NCBI GenBank assembly: GCA_040882255.1
Contig: JBBEBP010000005.1
Location: 111,715 to 175,714 of the forward strand
Direction of reading: 5' to 3'
Length of the DNA stretch: 64,000 nt
Origin: PWQG01 sp040882255
Lineage (GTDB): Bacteria > Pseudomonadota > Gammaproteobacteria > Pseudomonadales > Pseudohongiellaceae
The stretch's first letter is position 1; each line of letters opens with the position of its first letter. Below the pieces are notes generated by a model. That model had not been told where the DNA came from and searched no databases. It saw only the letters and a list, made by a program, of their open reading frames with translations. A program made the translations under genes and the position numbers. Positions 8,637-16,363 of the stretch are shown in pieces.

Positions 8637-8846
8637 GGTATTGAGGCCGGGTAGCGGGGCGCCGGGGCGGGATAGCCGTCAGGATCAATCAGGCCATGTA
8701 TTGGCCGGGCCGGAAAATCGGATAGACACGGACAGAACGCGAGCCGGTCCCTCGGCGAGCGCCTGGGAGTCCGATTTTCCGGCCCGGACAATGGCCGATC
8801 CTGACGGCTATCCCGCCCCGGCGCCCCGCTACCCGGCCTCAATACC
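8637..8846 (-). repeat. long structured palindromic element, copy B (inverted relative to A)
   Basis: This 210-bp stretch, read on the minus strand, aligns along its whole length with copy A. Unpaired segments are almost identical (ACTCCCAGGCG, CGAGGGACC, GTTCTGTCCGTGTCTATCC, CTGATTGATCCTGA). The stems differ but still pair: CCCCCGAAATCGGA in A is replaced by GGCCGGAAAATCGGA in B with matching changes in the partner arm, GACCAT/ATGGTC becomes GGCCAT/ATGGCC, and GAGAGGCCGCTC becomes GGGATAGCCGTC. These paired changes are direct evidence that the folded form matters or that the arms are kept identical by conversion. Confidence 0.8.
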
Positions 8847-8873
8847 GGAATGGAGGGTGATACCTCCGAACAG

Positions 8874-9773
8874 CTACGTGCCGAGTACCACCCCGGCGAA
8901 GAGGATGAGGCCCACCCAGTGGTTACTGAGGAACGCCTCGAAGCACCCCGACACGTCACGATCCCGGATCAGCCACTGCTGGTACCCCAGCGCCATTCCG
9001 GCCAGGACCAGGCTCAGGTAGTAGAACGCCCCCAACTGGAACTGCAGACCCGCCAGTAACAGCGCCCCCAGAAACATCATCTGCAGCACGCCGACCATCG
9101 CCTTGTCCGCGTCACCAAACAGGATGGCCGTGGATTTGACGCCAATTTTCAGGTCGTACTCGCGGTCCACCATGGCGTATTCGGTGTCGTAGGCCACGGT
9201 CCACAGGCAGTTGGCCACATAGAGCAGCCAGGCTGCGGGCGGGATCTCGCCGGCCTGGGCAGTGAAGGCCATCAGGATGGCCCAGGAAAAGGCCATGCCC
9301 AACACCACCTGGGGCAGATGGGTGTGGCGTTTCATGAACGGGTAAATGGCAGCCAGTGCGACGGCGCCGAAGGCCATGTAGAAAGTCAGGCGGTTGGTGA
9401 AAAGGAGCAGAAAGGCGCCAATCGCGGTCAGAACCAGAAAGCATTGCAGGGCTTCATTGCGACTGACGCGGCCGGTGACGATGGGGCGGTTCTCGGTGCG
9501 CAGCACATCGCCGTCCACGTTGGCGTCGGCGAAGTCATTGATGCAACAGCCGGCAGCGCGCATGACGATGGTGCCCAGGATGAAGATCACTACCAGTGAC
9601 AGATCCGGTCTTCCGTTGCCGGCAATCCACAAGGCACCCAACGCAGGCCACAGAAGAACAAAAATGCCGATCGGGCGGTTCAGCCTGGTCAGGTGGATGA
9701 AGTCGGGCAGGCGTGGCCAGTGTGATTCCAGTCTGCCAATCAGAGGCGCGAGCAGTGCGGCTATACGGTTCAT
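8874..9773 (-). CDS. ubiA: 4-hydroxybenzoate polyprenyltransferase
   Basis: A 299-aa integral membrane prenyltransferase that joins the polyprenyl tail to 4-hydroxybenzoate in ubiquinone synthesis. Both Asp-rich motifs that bind the Mg-diphosphate are present: NDFADANVDGD (about residue 80) and DTEYAMVDREYD (about residue 200). At least seven hydrophobic helices are visible. No ubiC (chorismate lyase) neighbours it, although that pairing is common. Its stop codon lies just inside the border of the palindromic interval at 8241-8858. Confidence 0.95.
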   Translation of the reverse strand: MNRIAALLAPLIGRLESHWPRLPDFIHLTRLNRPIGIFVLLWPALGALWIAGNGRPDLSLVVIFILGTIVMRAAGCCINDFADANVDGDVLRTENRPIVTGRVSRNEALQCFLVLTAIGAFLLLFTNRLTFYMAFGAVALAAIYPFMKRHTHLPQVVLGMAFSWAILMAFTAQAGEIPPAAWLLYVANCLWTVAYDTEYAMVDREYDLKIGVKSTAILFGDADKAMVGVLQMMFLGALLLAGLQFQLGAFYYLSLVLAGMALGYQQWLIRDRDVSGCFEAFLSNHWVGLILFAGVVLGT

Positions 9774-9924
9774 GGGTGGTTCTGTCCTGTGATGTTCTTC
9801 ACAACGTCACACTTTATCCGTTCGGTTCGTGATGGTCCATCCGCCCTGTGGCGGCACGACCCGGGCAGACACGGTATCATGATCAAGATGCATAAATCGT
9901 TTATCCATGCGTAAGGAGGAAGAC

Positions 9925-10197
9925 ATGACAAAAACAGAGCTGACGGAAGCCATCGCGGCGAGCACCGGGCTGTCGAAGACGCAGGCGGGCGATGTGCTCA
10001 ATAGCATCCTGGACCAGACCACGGTGGCGCTCAGCAAGGGCGATCGGGTGGCATTGCCGGGCCTGGGGAGTTTTTCGCTATCAGATCGCGCGGCGCGCAC
10101 TGGCCGCAATCCGCAGACGGGTGAGGAGATGAGAATACCGGCGAGCAAGGCGGTGCGTTTTAGCCCGGCAGCGGCCCTGAAAAAAGCGGTCAACTGA
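9925..10197 (+). CDS. HU-family DNA-binding protein
   Basis: At 90 aa this is a full-length HU/IHF-fold protein: TKTELTEAIAASTGLSKTQA helices, then GRNPQTGEEMRIPASKAVRFSP forming the beta arm, with the proline that intercalates DNA (IPA). The ATG at 9925 is fixed by AAGGAGG six bases upstream; an ATG at 9907 lacks this. Unlike HupA or HupB there is no neighbouring lon or purH, and the core is acidic at the N-terminus, so it may be an accessory HU paralogue rather than the main nucleoid protein. It has its own promoter region shared with divergent ubiA. Confidence 0.88.
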   Translation: MTKTELTEAIAASTGLSKTQAGDVLNSILDQTTVALSKGDRVALPGLGSFSLSDRAARTGRNPQTGEEMRIPASKAVRFSPAAALKKAVN

Positions 10198-10223
10198 CTC
10201 CCGGCGCTGCCGATGAGTCTTCT

Positions 10224-10268
10224 GGAGCGGTCAGCCTGACTGGAAACTTTCCTTTATTGACCCGCTCC
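10224..10268. terminator. possible bidirectional terminator hairpin
   Basis: GGAGCGGTCA at 10224-10233 pairs with TGACCCGCTCC at 10258-10268 with one bulged base and a 24-nt loop. It lies between the convergent HU gene and recG, the place expected for a terminator. There is a TTTCC-rich loop but no clean T tract after the stem, so this is tentative. Confidence 0.3.
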
Positions 10269-10287
10269 GCCCTGAAAATCCTGGTCT

Positions 10288-12390
10288 TCAGACATTGCCA
10301 TACAGCTCCCTTTCACCGAGCCACCGCTGTATGAGGGGGGTCACGTGTTCAGGATACTCTTTCAGCAACCGGTCCGCGACGGGGAGAGTCAGGGACAGTA
10401 GCGCTTGGTCGCGCTGCAGGTCGGCGACCCGGAAGTCCATCAGGCCGGTCTGCCGGGTGCCCAGGACCTGCCCCGGTCCCCGCAGACGCAGATCCTGTTC
10501 GGCGATATGGAAGCCGTCATTGCTGTCCCGCATGATCATCAGCCGCTCCCGTCCTGCACGCGACAAAGGGGTCTGGTACAACAGAAGGCAGTGACTGGCC
10601 CGGCTGCCCCGCCCGACGCGGCCGCGGAGCTGGTGCAACTGTGCCAGGCCCAACCGCTCGGGATTCTCTATGATCATTACGCTGGCGTTGGGAACATCCA
10701 CCCCGACCTCGATCACCGTGGTCGCAACCAGTAACTGGAACGCGCCCTGCTTGAAGTGATCCATCACCGAGGTCTTGTCGGCCGCCTTCATCCGACCGTG
10801 CACCAGGCCGATACGCAGCTCCGGGAGTTGTTCGGCAAGCAGCGCCGCCGTGGCTTCGGCTGCCTGGCACTGCAGTGCTTCGGATTCCTCGATCAGTGTA
10901 CATACCCAGTAGACCTGGCTGCCGTTTCGGCAGGCCTCGCGGATGCGTTCGATCACCTGGTCGCGACGATCACTGGAAATCACCACCGTGTTCACCGGCG
11001 TGCGGCCCGGCGGCAGTTCGTCGATGACGCTGACTTCAAGATCGGCGTAGGCGCTCATCGCTAGCGTGCGTGGAATGGGTGTGGCGGTCATGACCAGCTG
11101 GTGGGGCAGTGTCTTGCTACTGCCGTCCGGCCCGGCGCCTTTTTCCCGCAGGGCCAGGCGTTGATGCACGCCGAAACGGTGCTGCTCGTCGATGATGACC
11201 AGGCCCAGGCGATGGAAGTGAACTTCATCCTGGAACAGGGCGTGGGTCCCCACCACCACACGGGCCGTGCCGCTGCTGATCAGAGCCAGTTGTTCGTCAC
11301 GCCGCCGGCCTTTCACCCGCCCGCTCAGCCAGCCGACGTGGATGCCCAACGGTGCCAGCCATTCGGAAAAAGTGATGAAATGCTGCTCGGCCAGCAGCTC
11401 GGTGGGGGCCATGATCACGGCCTGGTGATCGTTCTCCGCTGCCTGCAGCGCCGCCAGAGCCGCTACCACCGTCTTGCCTGAGCCGACATCACCCTGCAGC
11501 AGCCGCAGGCCGGGAACCGGCTCGGAAAGGTCCGTGCTGATATCCCGCAGCACGCGTTGCTGGGCACCGGTCAAGGGGAAGGGCAGACTGTTCAGCAGCT
11601 GGCGTGTCAGTGTTCCGGTGGCGGGCAGTGCCGGCGCCGAAAACTGCCGCGCCTGCTCACGAATGCGGCGCATGCTGAGCCGGTGCGCCAGCAGCTCTTC
11701 GAAGGCCAGACGTTGCTGGCTGGGATGTTCACCCAATTCCAGTAATTCAATACGGGCATCAACCGGCGGACGGTGGACATACTGCACGGCCTCGGCCAGG
11801 GAAACCGGCAGGCCCGGCGGACGAAACAACTCCGGTAACCACTCCTGTAGCGTGTTGCCGCTGTCCAGCCGCTCCAGGGCCTGTTCCATCAGGGCGCGCA
11901 GCCGCGTCTGTTGCAATCCTTCGGTGGCCGGATAGATGGGAGTCAGATGGTCCTCGACCGGTGGTTGCTCGGCGGTATCCCGGTACTCCGGGTGGTAGAT
12001 TTCGGGGCCCGTCTTGCCGGGGCGTACCTCGCCATAACAGCGCAAGCGGGTACCGGGCTGCAGGCGTTTACGCTGGGCGGCGGAGAAGTAGTAGAAACGC
12101 AGGCCGATCATGCCGGAGTCGTCGCGCAGCCGGCACAGCAGGCTGCGCCGCCGGCCGAATTCCACCTCCGCGCTAAGCAGTTCGCCTTCTACCATAACGT
12201 CCTGGCCCGGACGCACGCGGCCGATGGGAGTGATGCGCGTGCGGTCCTGATAGCGCAGGGGCAGGTGGAACAACAGATCCTGTACCGAGGCGATGCCCAG
12301 TTTTGCCAGGCGGTCGCGCAGACCCGGTCCGACCCCCTTCAGTGAGCTGACCGGTTGATCGGCCAGACCCGGTCCCGGCGTCCGGCTCAC
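10288..12390 (-). CDS. recG: ATP-dependent DNA helicase RecG
   Basis: This 700-aa protein has the complete RecG architecture: N-terminal wedge/OB domain (SLKGVGPGLRDRLAKLGI, then the QDRTRITPIG region), Walker A GDVGSGKT near residue 300, DEQHRFG as motif II, MTATPIPRTLAMSAY as motif III, and TTVIEVGVDVPNA with RGRVGRG in the C-terminal helicase lobe. RecG reverses stalled forks and processes Holliday junctions and R-loops. The start is GTG at 12390, overlapping the ridA stop as GTGA, so it is translationally coupled to ridA in a spoT-ridA-recG unit, the same order as in many gammaproteobacteria. Confidence 0.96.
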   Translation of the reverse strand: MSRTPGPGLADQPVSSLKGVGPGLRDRLAKLGIASVQDLLFHLPLRYQDRTRITPIGRVRPGQDVMVEGELLSAEVEFGRRRSLLCRLRDDSGMIGLRFYYFSAAQRKRLQPGTRLRCYGEVRPGKTGPEIYHPEYRDTAEQPPVEDHLTPIYPATEGLQQTRLRALMEQALERLDSGNTLQEWLPELFRPPGLPVSLAEAVQYVHRPPVDARIELLELGEHPSQQRLAFEELLAHRLSMRRIREQARQFSAPALPATGTLTRQLLNSLPFPLTGAQQRVLRDISTDLSEPVPGLRLLQGDVGSGKTVVAALAALQAAENDHQAVIMAPTELLAEQHFITFSEWLAPLGIHVGWLSGRVKGRRRDEQLALISSGTARVVVGTHALFQDEVHFHRLGLVIIDEQHRFGVHQRLALREKGAGPDGSSKTLPHQLVMTATPIPRTLAMSAYADLEVSVIDELPPGRTPVNTVVISSDRRDQVIERIREACRNGSQVYWVCTLIEESEALQCQAAEATAALLAEQLPELRIGLVHGRMKAADKTSVMDHFKQGAFQLLVATTVIEVGVDVPNASVMIIENPERLGLAQLHQLRGRVGRGSRASHCLLLYQTPLSRAGRERLMIMRDSNDGFHIAEQDLRLRGPGQVLGTRQTGLMDFRVADLQRDQALLSLTLPVADRLLKEYPEHVTPLIQRWLGERELYGNV

Positions 12391-12773
12391 AACACCATGA
12401 TCGCGTCGATTTCCACGGCCGCGCCTTTCGGAAGGGCGGCGACCTGGACAGTGGCCCGTGCCGGATAGGGTGGATTGAAGCGCTGCGCCATGATGTCATT
12501 GACTGTGGCGAAATCGTTCAGATCAGTCAGATAGATGGTGATCCGGGCCAGTGCATCCAGGTCGCCTCCGGCTGCATCGGCGACGGCCTGAAGGTTGTCC
12601 AGTACCTGCTTTATCTGGATCTCTATGCCTCCGGATACCAGTGTCATGGTTGTGGGGTCCAGCGGGATCTGGCCGGACAGATACACGGTATTGCCGGCAC
12701 GTACGGCCTGCGAATAAGGGCCGATCGCTTCCGGCGCCCGTGATGTGGAAATGATGTCCCTGTGATAGCCCAT
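12387..12773 (-). CDS. ridA: RidA family reactive enamine/imine deaminase
   Basis: A 128-aa trimeric cytosolic protein of the YjgF/YER057c/UK114 family. It has the usual APEAIGPYSQAVRAGNTVYLSGQ start and PYPARATVQVAALPKGA, whose arginine binds the substrate carboxylate. RidA hydrolyses 2-aminoacrylate and related enamines produced by PLP enzymes, protecting them from inactivation. The gene starts on the last base of spoT and its stop overlaps the recG start, so all three are tightly coupled. Confidence 0.95.
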   Translation of the reverse strand: MGYHRDIISTSRAPEAIGPYSQAVRAGNTVYLSGQIPLDPTTMTLVSGGIEIQIKQVLDNLQAVADAAGGDLDALARITIYLTDLNDFATVNDIMAQRFNPPYPARATVQVAALPKGAAVEIDAIMVL

Positions 12774-15007
12774 CAGTCGGGTAGCCCTCCCTGTTGCCGG
12801 CGGTGGCGATCATTCATCAGTGATTCCGGTGCGATGTGGCTGCGGATCGGCTTGACGACCTTGCGACTCTTGACCCGTGTGACCTTCTCCACCGGCTTGA
12901 TCAGGCGGACGTACCGCATCACCCGGGCCAGGTGGACACGGTTGCGGACGTTGAGCTGCAGATTGACGATGCTGAGGCGCGAATCGCGCTCCACCGTGCT
13001 GATCTTCTCGATGTTGGCCTCGGCCCGGGTGATGGTGTTGGCCAGCGTGGCGATAATGCCCCGCTCGTTTTCCAGTTCCACCCGGATCTCGACGGCGAAC
13101 TCACCATCCACGTTCGGATCCCAGCGCACCGAAACGCATTTCTCCGGGTTGTGGCGGATTTCGGCGATGTTGTTGCAGCCATCGGTGTGGATCACCATGC
13201 CCCGGCCTGAACTGATGTGGCCGACAATCGGATCGCCGGGAATCGGATGGCAGCAGCGCGCATAGCTGATGACCATGCCTTCGGAGCCACGGATGGCCAG
13301 TGAGCTCTGTTTGACTTCCTTGCCGCTGCGCGGCGTTTCGTCTTCCTCGTGTACCAGATCCGGCAACAGCTGGCGGGCCACCCGGAACGCCATGCGGTTG
13401 CCCAGGCCGATATCCTCCAGCACTGTGTTAAAGGCCTCGGCCCGCATTTCTCCCAGCGCCGCCTGGACCTGCTCCGCAGTCACCTTGTCCAGATGGGTGC
13501 CGTAACCGGACAGCACCTTGTTTAGCAGGCGCTTGCCCAACGCTACCGATTCGGAGTGGCGTTGGTTCTTCAGGTAGTGGCGGATATTGCTGCGGGCCTT
13601 GCCGGTCACCGCGAAGCTTAACCAGGCCGGGTTCGGTTGGGCGCCGGGCGAGGTGATAATTTCCACTGTCTGGCCACTGTCCAGTGGCTCGCTGAGTGGC
13701 GCCAGCCGGCGGCTGATTCGGCAGGCCACGCAGGAGTTGCCGACATCGGTGTGCACGGCGTAGGCGAAGTCCACGGCAGTCGAACCGGCCGGCAGTTCCA
13801 TGATGCGGCCCTTGGGCGTGAACACGTAGATCTCGTCCGGGAACAGATCGATCTTTACGTTCTCGATGAATTCCAGCGAATTGCCGGCGTTCTGTTGCAG
13901 TTCCAGCAGGCCGTTGACCCACTGGCGCGCGCGCAGATGGGTATTGCTGGGCCGGTCGTCGGCTGATTTGTAGAGCCAGTGTGCGGCGATGCCGTTGTTG
14001 GCCATCGCCTCCATCTCCTCGGTGCGGATCTGGATCTCGATGGGCACACCGTGCATGCCGAACAGGGAGGTGTGCAGGGACTGATAGCCATTGGCCTTGG
14101 GGATGGCAATGTAGTCCTTGAAACGTCCGGGCACTGGCTTGAACAGATTGTGCACCGCGCCCAGCACCCGGTAGCAGGTGTCGACCGAATCGACGACGAT
14201 CCGGAAGGCATAGACGTCCATGATCTCGGAGAATGACTTGCGCTTGGTGCGCATTTTCTCGTAGATACTGTAGAGGTGCTTCTCGCGGCCGATGGTGCGG
14301 CCTGGCAGATTCTCCCGCGCGAGACAGGCTTCCAGCGAGTCCTGGATCTGTTCGAGAACTTCCTTGCGGTTGCCGCGCACGGAGCGGATGGCGGCGGCGA
14401 TACGTGAGGCACGCATCGGATAGAGCGCCTGGAAGCCCAGATCCTCGAATTCCACGCGGACAGCGTTCATGCCCAGGCGGTTGGCGATAGGGGCGTAGAT
14501 GTCCAGGGTCTCGCGGGCGATGCGGCGCCGCTTCTCCGGACTCAGGGCATCCAGGGTGCGCATGTTGTGCAGGCGGTCGGCCAGCTTGACCAGGATGACG
14601 CGCAGATCGCGGGCCATGGCCAGGGCCATCTTCTGGAAGTTCTCGGCCTGTGCCTCGGCGCGGCTGTTGAAGCTGATCTTGTTGAGTTTGCTGACACCGT
14701 CCACCAGTTCAGCGACGCTGGCGCCGAACTGGTTCTTGACGGCCGTCTTGCTGATGCCGGTATCCTCGATCACGTCATGCAACATGGCGGCCATCAGACT
14801 CTGATGGTCCATGTGCATGTCCTTGAGGATACCGGCGACGGCCAGCGGATGGGTCACATAGGGTTCGCCGCTGCGCCGGAACTGACCATCATGGGCCTGT
14901 TCGGCGTAAAAATAGGCGCGCCGGACCTGCTTGACCTGCTCGCTGTCGAGGTATTGCGAGAGGTCGGTGGCCAGTGCATCAATGCTTTCGGCAACTGCTG
15001 CTGTCAC
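12773..15007 (-). CDS. spoT: bifunctional (p)ppGpp synthetase/hydrolase SpoT
   Basis: A 744-aa Rel/Spo homologue. Domains in order are the HD hydrolase (HPLAVAGILKDM and MLHDVIEDT, about residues 50-85; LVKLADRLHNMRTL near 145), the RelA/SpoT synthetase (IMDVYAFRIVVDSVDTCYR, FKDYIAIPKANGYQSLHTS), TGS (about 390-450), and a C-terminal ACT domain (VEIRVELENERGIIATLA). The intact HD histidine-aspartate pair supports hydrolase activity, so SpoT rather than RelA is favoured, as does the position downstream of rpoZ and upstream of ridA-recG. It makes and degrades the stringent alarmone in response to starvation. Confidence 0.95.
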   Translation of the reverse strand: MTAAVAESIDALATDLSQYLDSEQVKQVRRAYFYAEQAHDGQFRRSGEPYVTHPLAVAGILKDMHMDHQSLMAAMLHDVIEDTGISKTAVKNQFGASVAELVDGVSKLNKISFNSRAEAQAENFQKMALAMARDLRVILVKLADRLHNMRTLDALSPEKRRRIARETLDIYAPIANRLGMNAVRVEFEDLGFQALYPMRASRIAAAIRSVRGNRKEVLEQIQDSLEACLARENLPGRTIGREKHLYSIYEKMRTKRKSFSEIMDVYAFRIVVDSVDTCYRVLGAVHNLFKPVPGRFKDYIAIPKANGYQSLHTSLFGMHGVPIEIQIRTEEMEAMANNGIAAHWLYKSADDRPSNTHLRARQWVNGLLELQQNAGNSLEFIENVKIDLFPDEIYVFTPKGRIMELPAGSTAVDFAYAVHTDVGNSCVACRISRRLAPLSEPLDSGQTVEIITSPGAQPNPAWLSFAVTGKARSNIRHYLKNQRHSESVALGKRLLNKVLSGYGTHLDKVTAEQVQAALGEMRAEAFNTVLEDIGLGNRMAFRVARQLLPDLVHEEDETPRSGKEVKQSSLAIRGSEGMVISYARCCHPIPGDPIVGHISSGRGMVIHTDGCNNIAEIRHNPEKCVSVRWDPNVDGEFAVEIRVELENERGIIATLANTITRAEANIEKISTVERDSRLSIVNLQLNVRNRVHLARVMRYVRLIKPVEKVTRVKSRKVVKPIRSHIAPESLMNDRHRRQQGGLPD

Positions 15008-15049
15008 GGGCCGGTTTCTCCTCTCGGGCTACTCGGTTGAGCCCTGCAC

Positions 15050-15385
15050 TTACTCGTCTTCGTCGGGGGTCGGTTCCGCCGCTTCGGGCGTGCTCTCCGC
15101 CGGCTCCTCTTCAGGAACCAGGGCGCCCATCATGGCTGCAGTGGCGCTCAGATCGGCCTCCGGCACCTCGCGGGCGGGCGTGGGGCGAGTGATCAGGATG
15201 GAGCGGTCCACCAGGCCTTCGGCGATTTCGCGCAGGGCGATCACCGTGGGTTTGTCGTTGTCCTCTGGTACCAGCGCGTCCTTGACACCGTTCTGGAGCT
15301 GGCGGGCGCGCTGAGCGGCCATCATCACCAGCTGGAAACGGTTGTCCACCTTGTCGAGGCAATCTTCGACGGTAATACGGGCCAT
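15050..15385 (-). CDS. rpoZ: RNA polymerase omega subunit
   Basis: The first 70 residues match omega (MARITVEDCLDKVDNRFQLV, then TVIALREIAEGL). Omega helps assemble RNA polymerase beta' and forms ppGpp site 1, which fits its place between gmk and spoT. At 111 aa it is longer than E. coli omega (91 aa); the extra C-terminus is acidic and Glu/Pro rich and probably disordered. A short GC hairpin (CCCGGCC/GGCCGGG near 15411) lies between gmk and this gene on the upstream side, and its role is unclear. Confidence 0.95.
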   Translation of the reverse strand: MARITVEDCLDKVDNRFQLVMMAAQRARQLQNGVKDALVPEDNDKPTVIALREIAEGLVDRSILITRPTPAREVPEADLSATAAMMGALVPEEEPAESTPEAAEPTPDEDE

Positions 15386-15557
15386 AATCGTCTTTCCTGT
15401 GCAGTGGGTCCCGGCCGAGCGGCCGGGGATACAAAAAGGAGTTACTCAATCAGACCGTACAGTGTACTGAATTCGTGCGAAAAATGCATGTACATTGCAT
15501 TTTGTTGCACGTTCACGTCCGGGAGGCTTCGTCAGGCGGAAGATTTTCCAGACACTT

Positions 15558-16181
15558 TCAGAGGTTCCCCAACAGATCTTCCAGCAGGGGGGCGTTGTTG
15601 GCCAGCTGCTGTTGGCGCTCCAGGCGGGCCGCGCGCAGGATGGCACGCAGATCATCCAGCGCGGCCGAAAACACCTCGTTGATGACCAGGTAGTCGGCCT
15701 CGCAGTAGTGCGAAATCTCGTCGCGGGCCTGGCGCATTCGGCGTGCGATCGTCTCGCTGTCATCCTGGCCTCTCTCGCTGAGGCGCTGTTCCAGCGTCTC
15801 GAGCGAGGGTGGCAATATGAAGATGCTCTTGGTTGGATTCACCAGGCGTCGCACCTGCGCGGCGCCCTGCCAGTCGATTTCCAGGATCACGTCGCGGCCC
15901 TGCGCCAGTTGCTTCTCGACCCAGGGCTGCGAGGTACCGTACAGGTTGCCGAACACTTCGGCCGACTCCAGAAACTCTCCCCGATCACGCATATCCAGAA
16001 AGGTTTCGCGATCCACGAAGTGATAATTGACACCATCCTGCTCGCCGGGTCGCTGCGCCCGGGTGGTATGGGAGATCGATACACAGAGCGACGGGTCGCT
16101 GCCGTCCAGCAGGGCGTTGACCAGACTGGTCTTTCCGGCACCGGAAGGTGCTGAAACGGTATAGAGTGTGCCTCTTGCCAT
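15558..16181 (-). CDS. gmk: guanylate kinase
   Basis: This 207-aa enzyme phosphorylates GMP to GDP with ATP. It shows the P-loop SAPSGAGKTSLVNAL at the N-terminus, SHTTRAQRPGEQDGVNYHFV (GMP site), and EIDWQGAAQVRR. The start at 16181 (MARGTLYTVSAPSG) gives the normal family length; the frame stays open upstream but that part has no homology. It heads the gmk-rpoZ-spoT-ridA-recG run, linking guanine nucleotide supply with ppGpp metabolism as in E. coli. Divergent from selD with 182 bp between them. Confidence 0.96.
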   Translation of the reverse strand: MARGTLYTVSAPSGAGKTSLVNALLDGSDPSLCVSISHTTRAQRPGEQDGVNYHFVDRETFLDMRDRGEFLESAEVFGNLYGTSQPWVEKQLAQGRDVILEIDWQGAAQVRRLVNPTKSIFILPPSLETLEQRLSERGQDDSETIARRMRQARDEISHYCEADYLVINEVFSAALDDLRAILRAARLERQQQLANNAPLLEDLLGNL

Positions 16182-16318
16182 GGCGTGCGCAGTTCCTTTC
16201 CGGGGCTCCGGGGGTGGAGCGGTCAGTGACGGTGGTGTGGGTGGCCACAAACTATACGGCAAGCCCGGACGGGCTGTCCACCAGACCGATGCCCGCTTTC
16301 CTGCCGGGTGCGATTGCG

Positions 16319-16324
16319 TATAAT
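16319..16324 (+). promoter_or_regulatory. possible -10 box of the selD-selU promoter
   Basis: A perfect TATAAT lies 40 bases before the selD ATG in the gmk/selD divergent region. The matching -35 region (around 16295-16301, GCTTTCC) is weak, so the promoter is tentative. Confidence 0.4.
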
Positions 16325-16363
16325 CAACGCAGATTAACAGCCATCCGGTAATACGGGATTGAC

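Larger units (their letters stand above)
8241..8858. repeat. gene-free interval bounded by a 15-bp inverted repeat
   Basis: The whole gap between the convergent gcdH and ubiA stops (8229-8873) contains no plausible gene. Its edges are perfect inverted copies of ACCCTCCATTCCGGT, at 8241-8255 on the + strand and 8844-8858 on the - strand. Partial similarity continues outward (CGGAG at 8231 against CTCCG near 8864). Between the ends lie two long hairpin elements in opposite orientation, separated by about 170 bp of non-repetitive sequence (8467-8636). No target-site duplication is evident. The nesting looks like a non-autonomous mobile element or a duplicated, inverted structured element. Confidence 0.75.

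Noticed and set aside
8491..8688. A 65-codon minus-strand frame between the two hairpin elements
   Set aside because: Its first residues are read from the arm of copy B and the rest has no recognisable domain or ribosome site. It could be a decayed transposase piece, but nothing supports that directly.
15405..15420. CCCGGCC/GGCCGGG hairpin between gmk and rpoZ
   Set aside because: The stem is only 7 bp and there is no T tract; a regulatory role cannot be supported from sequence alone.
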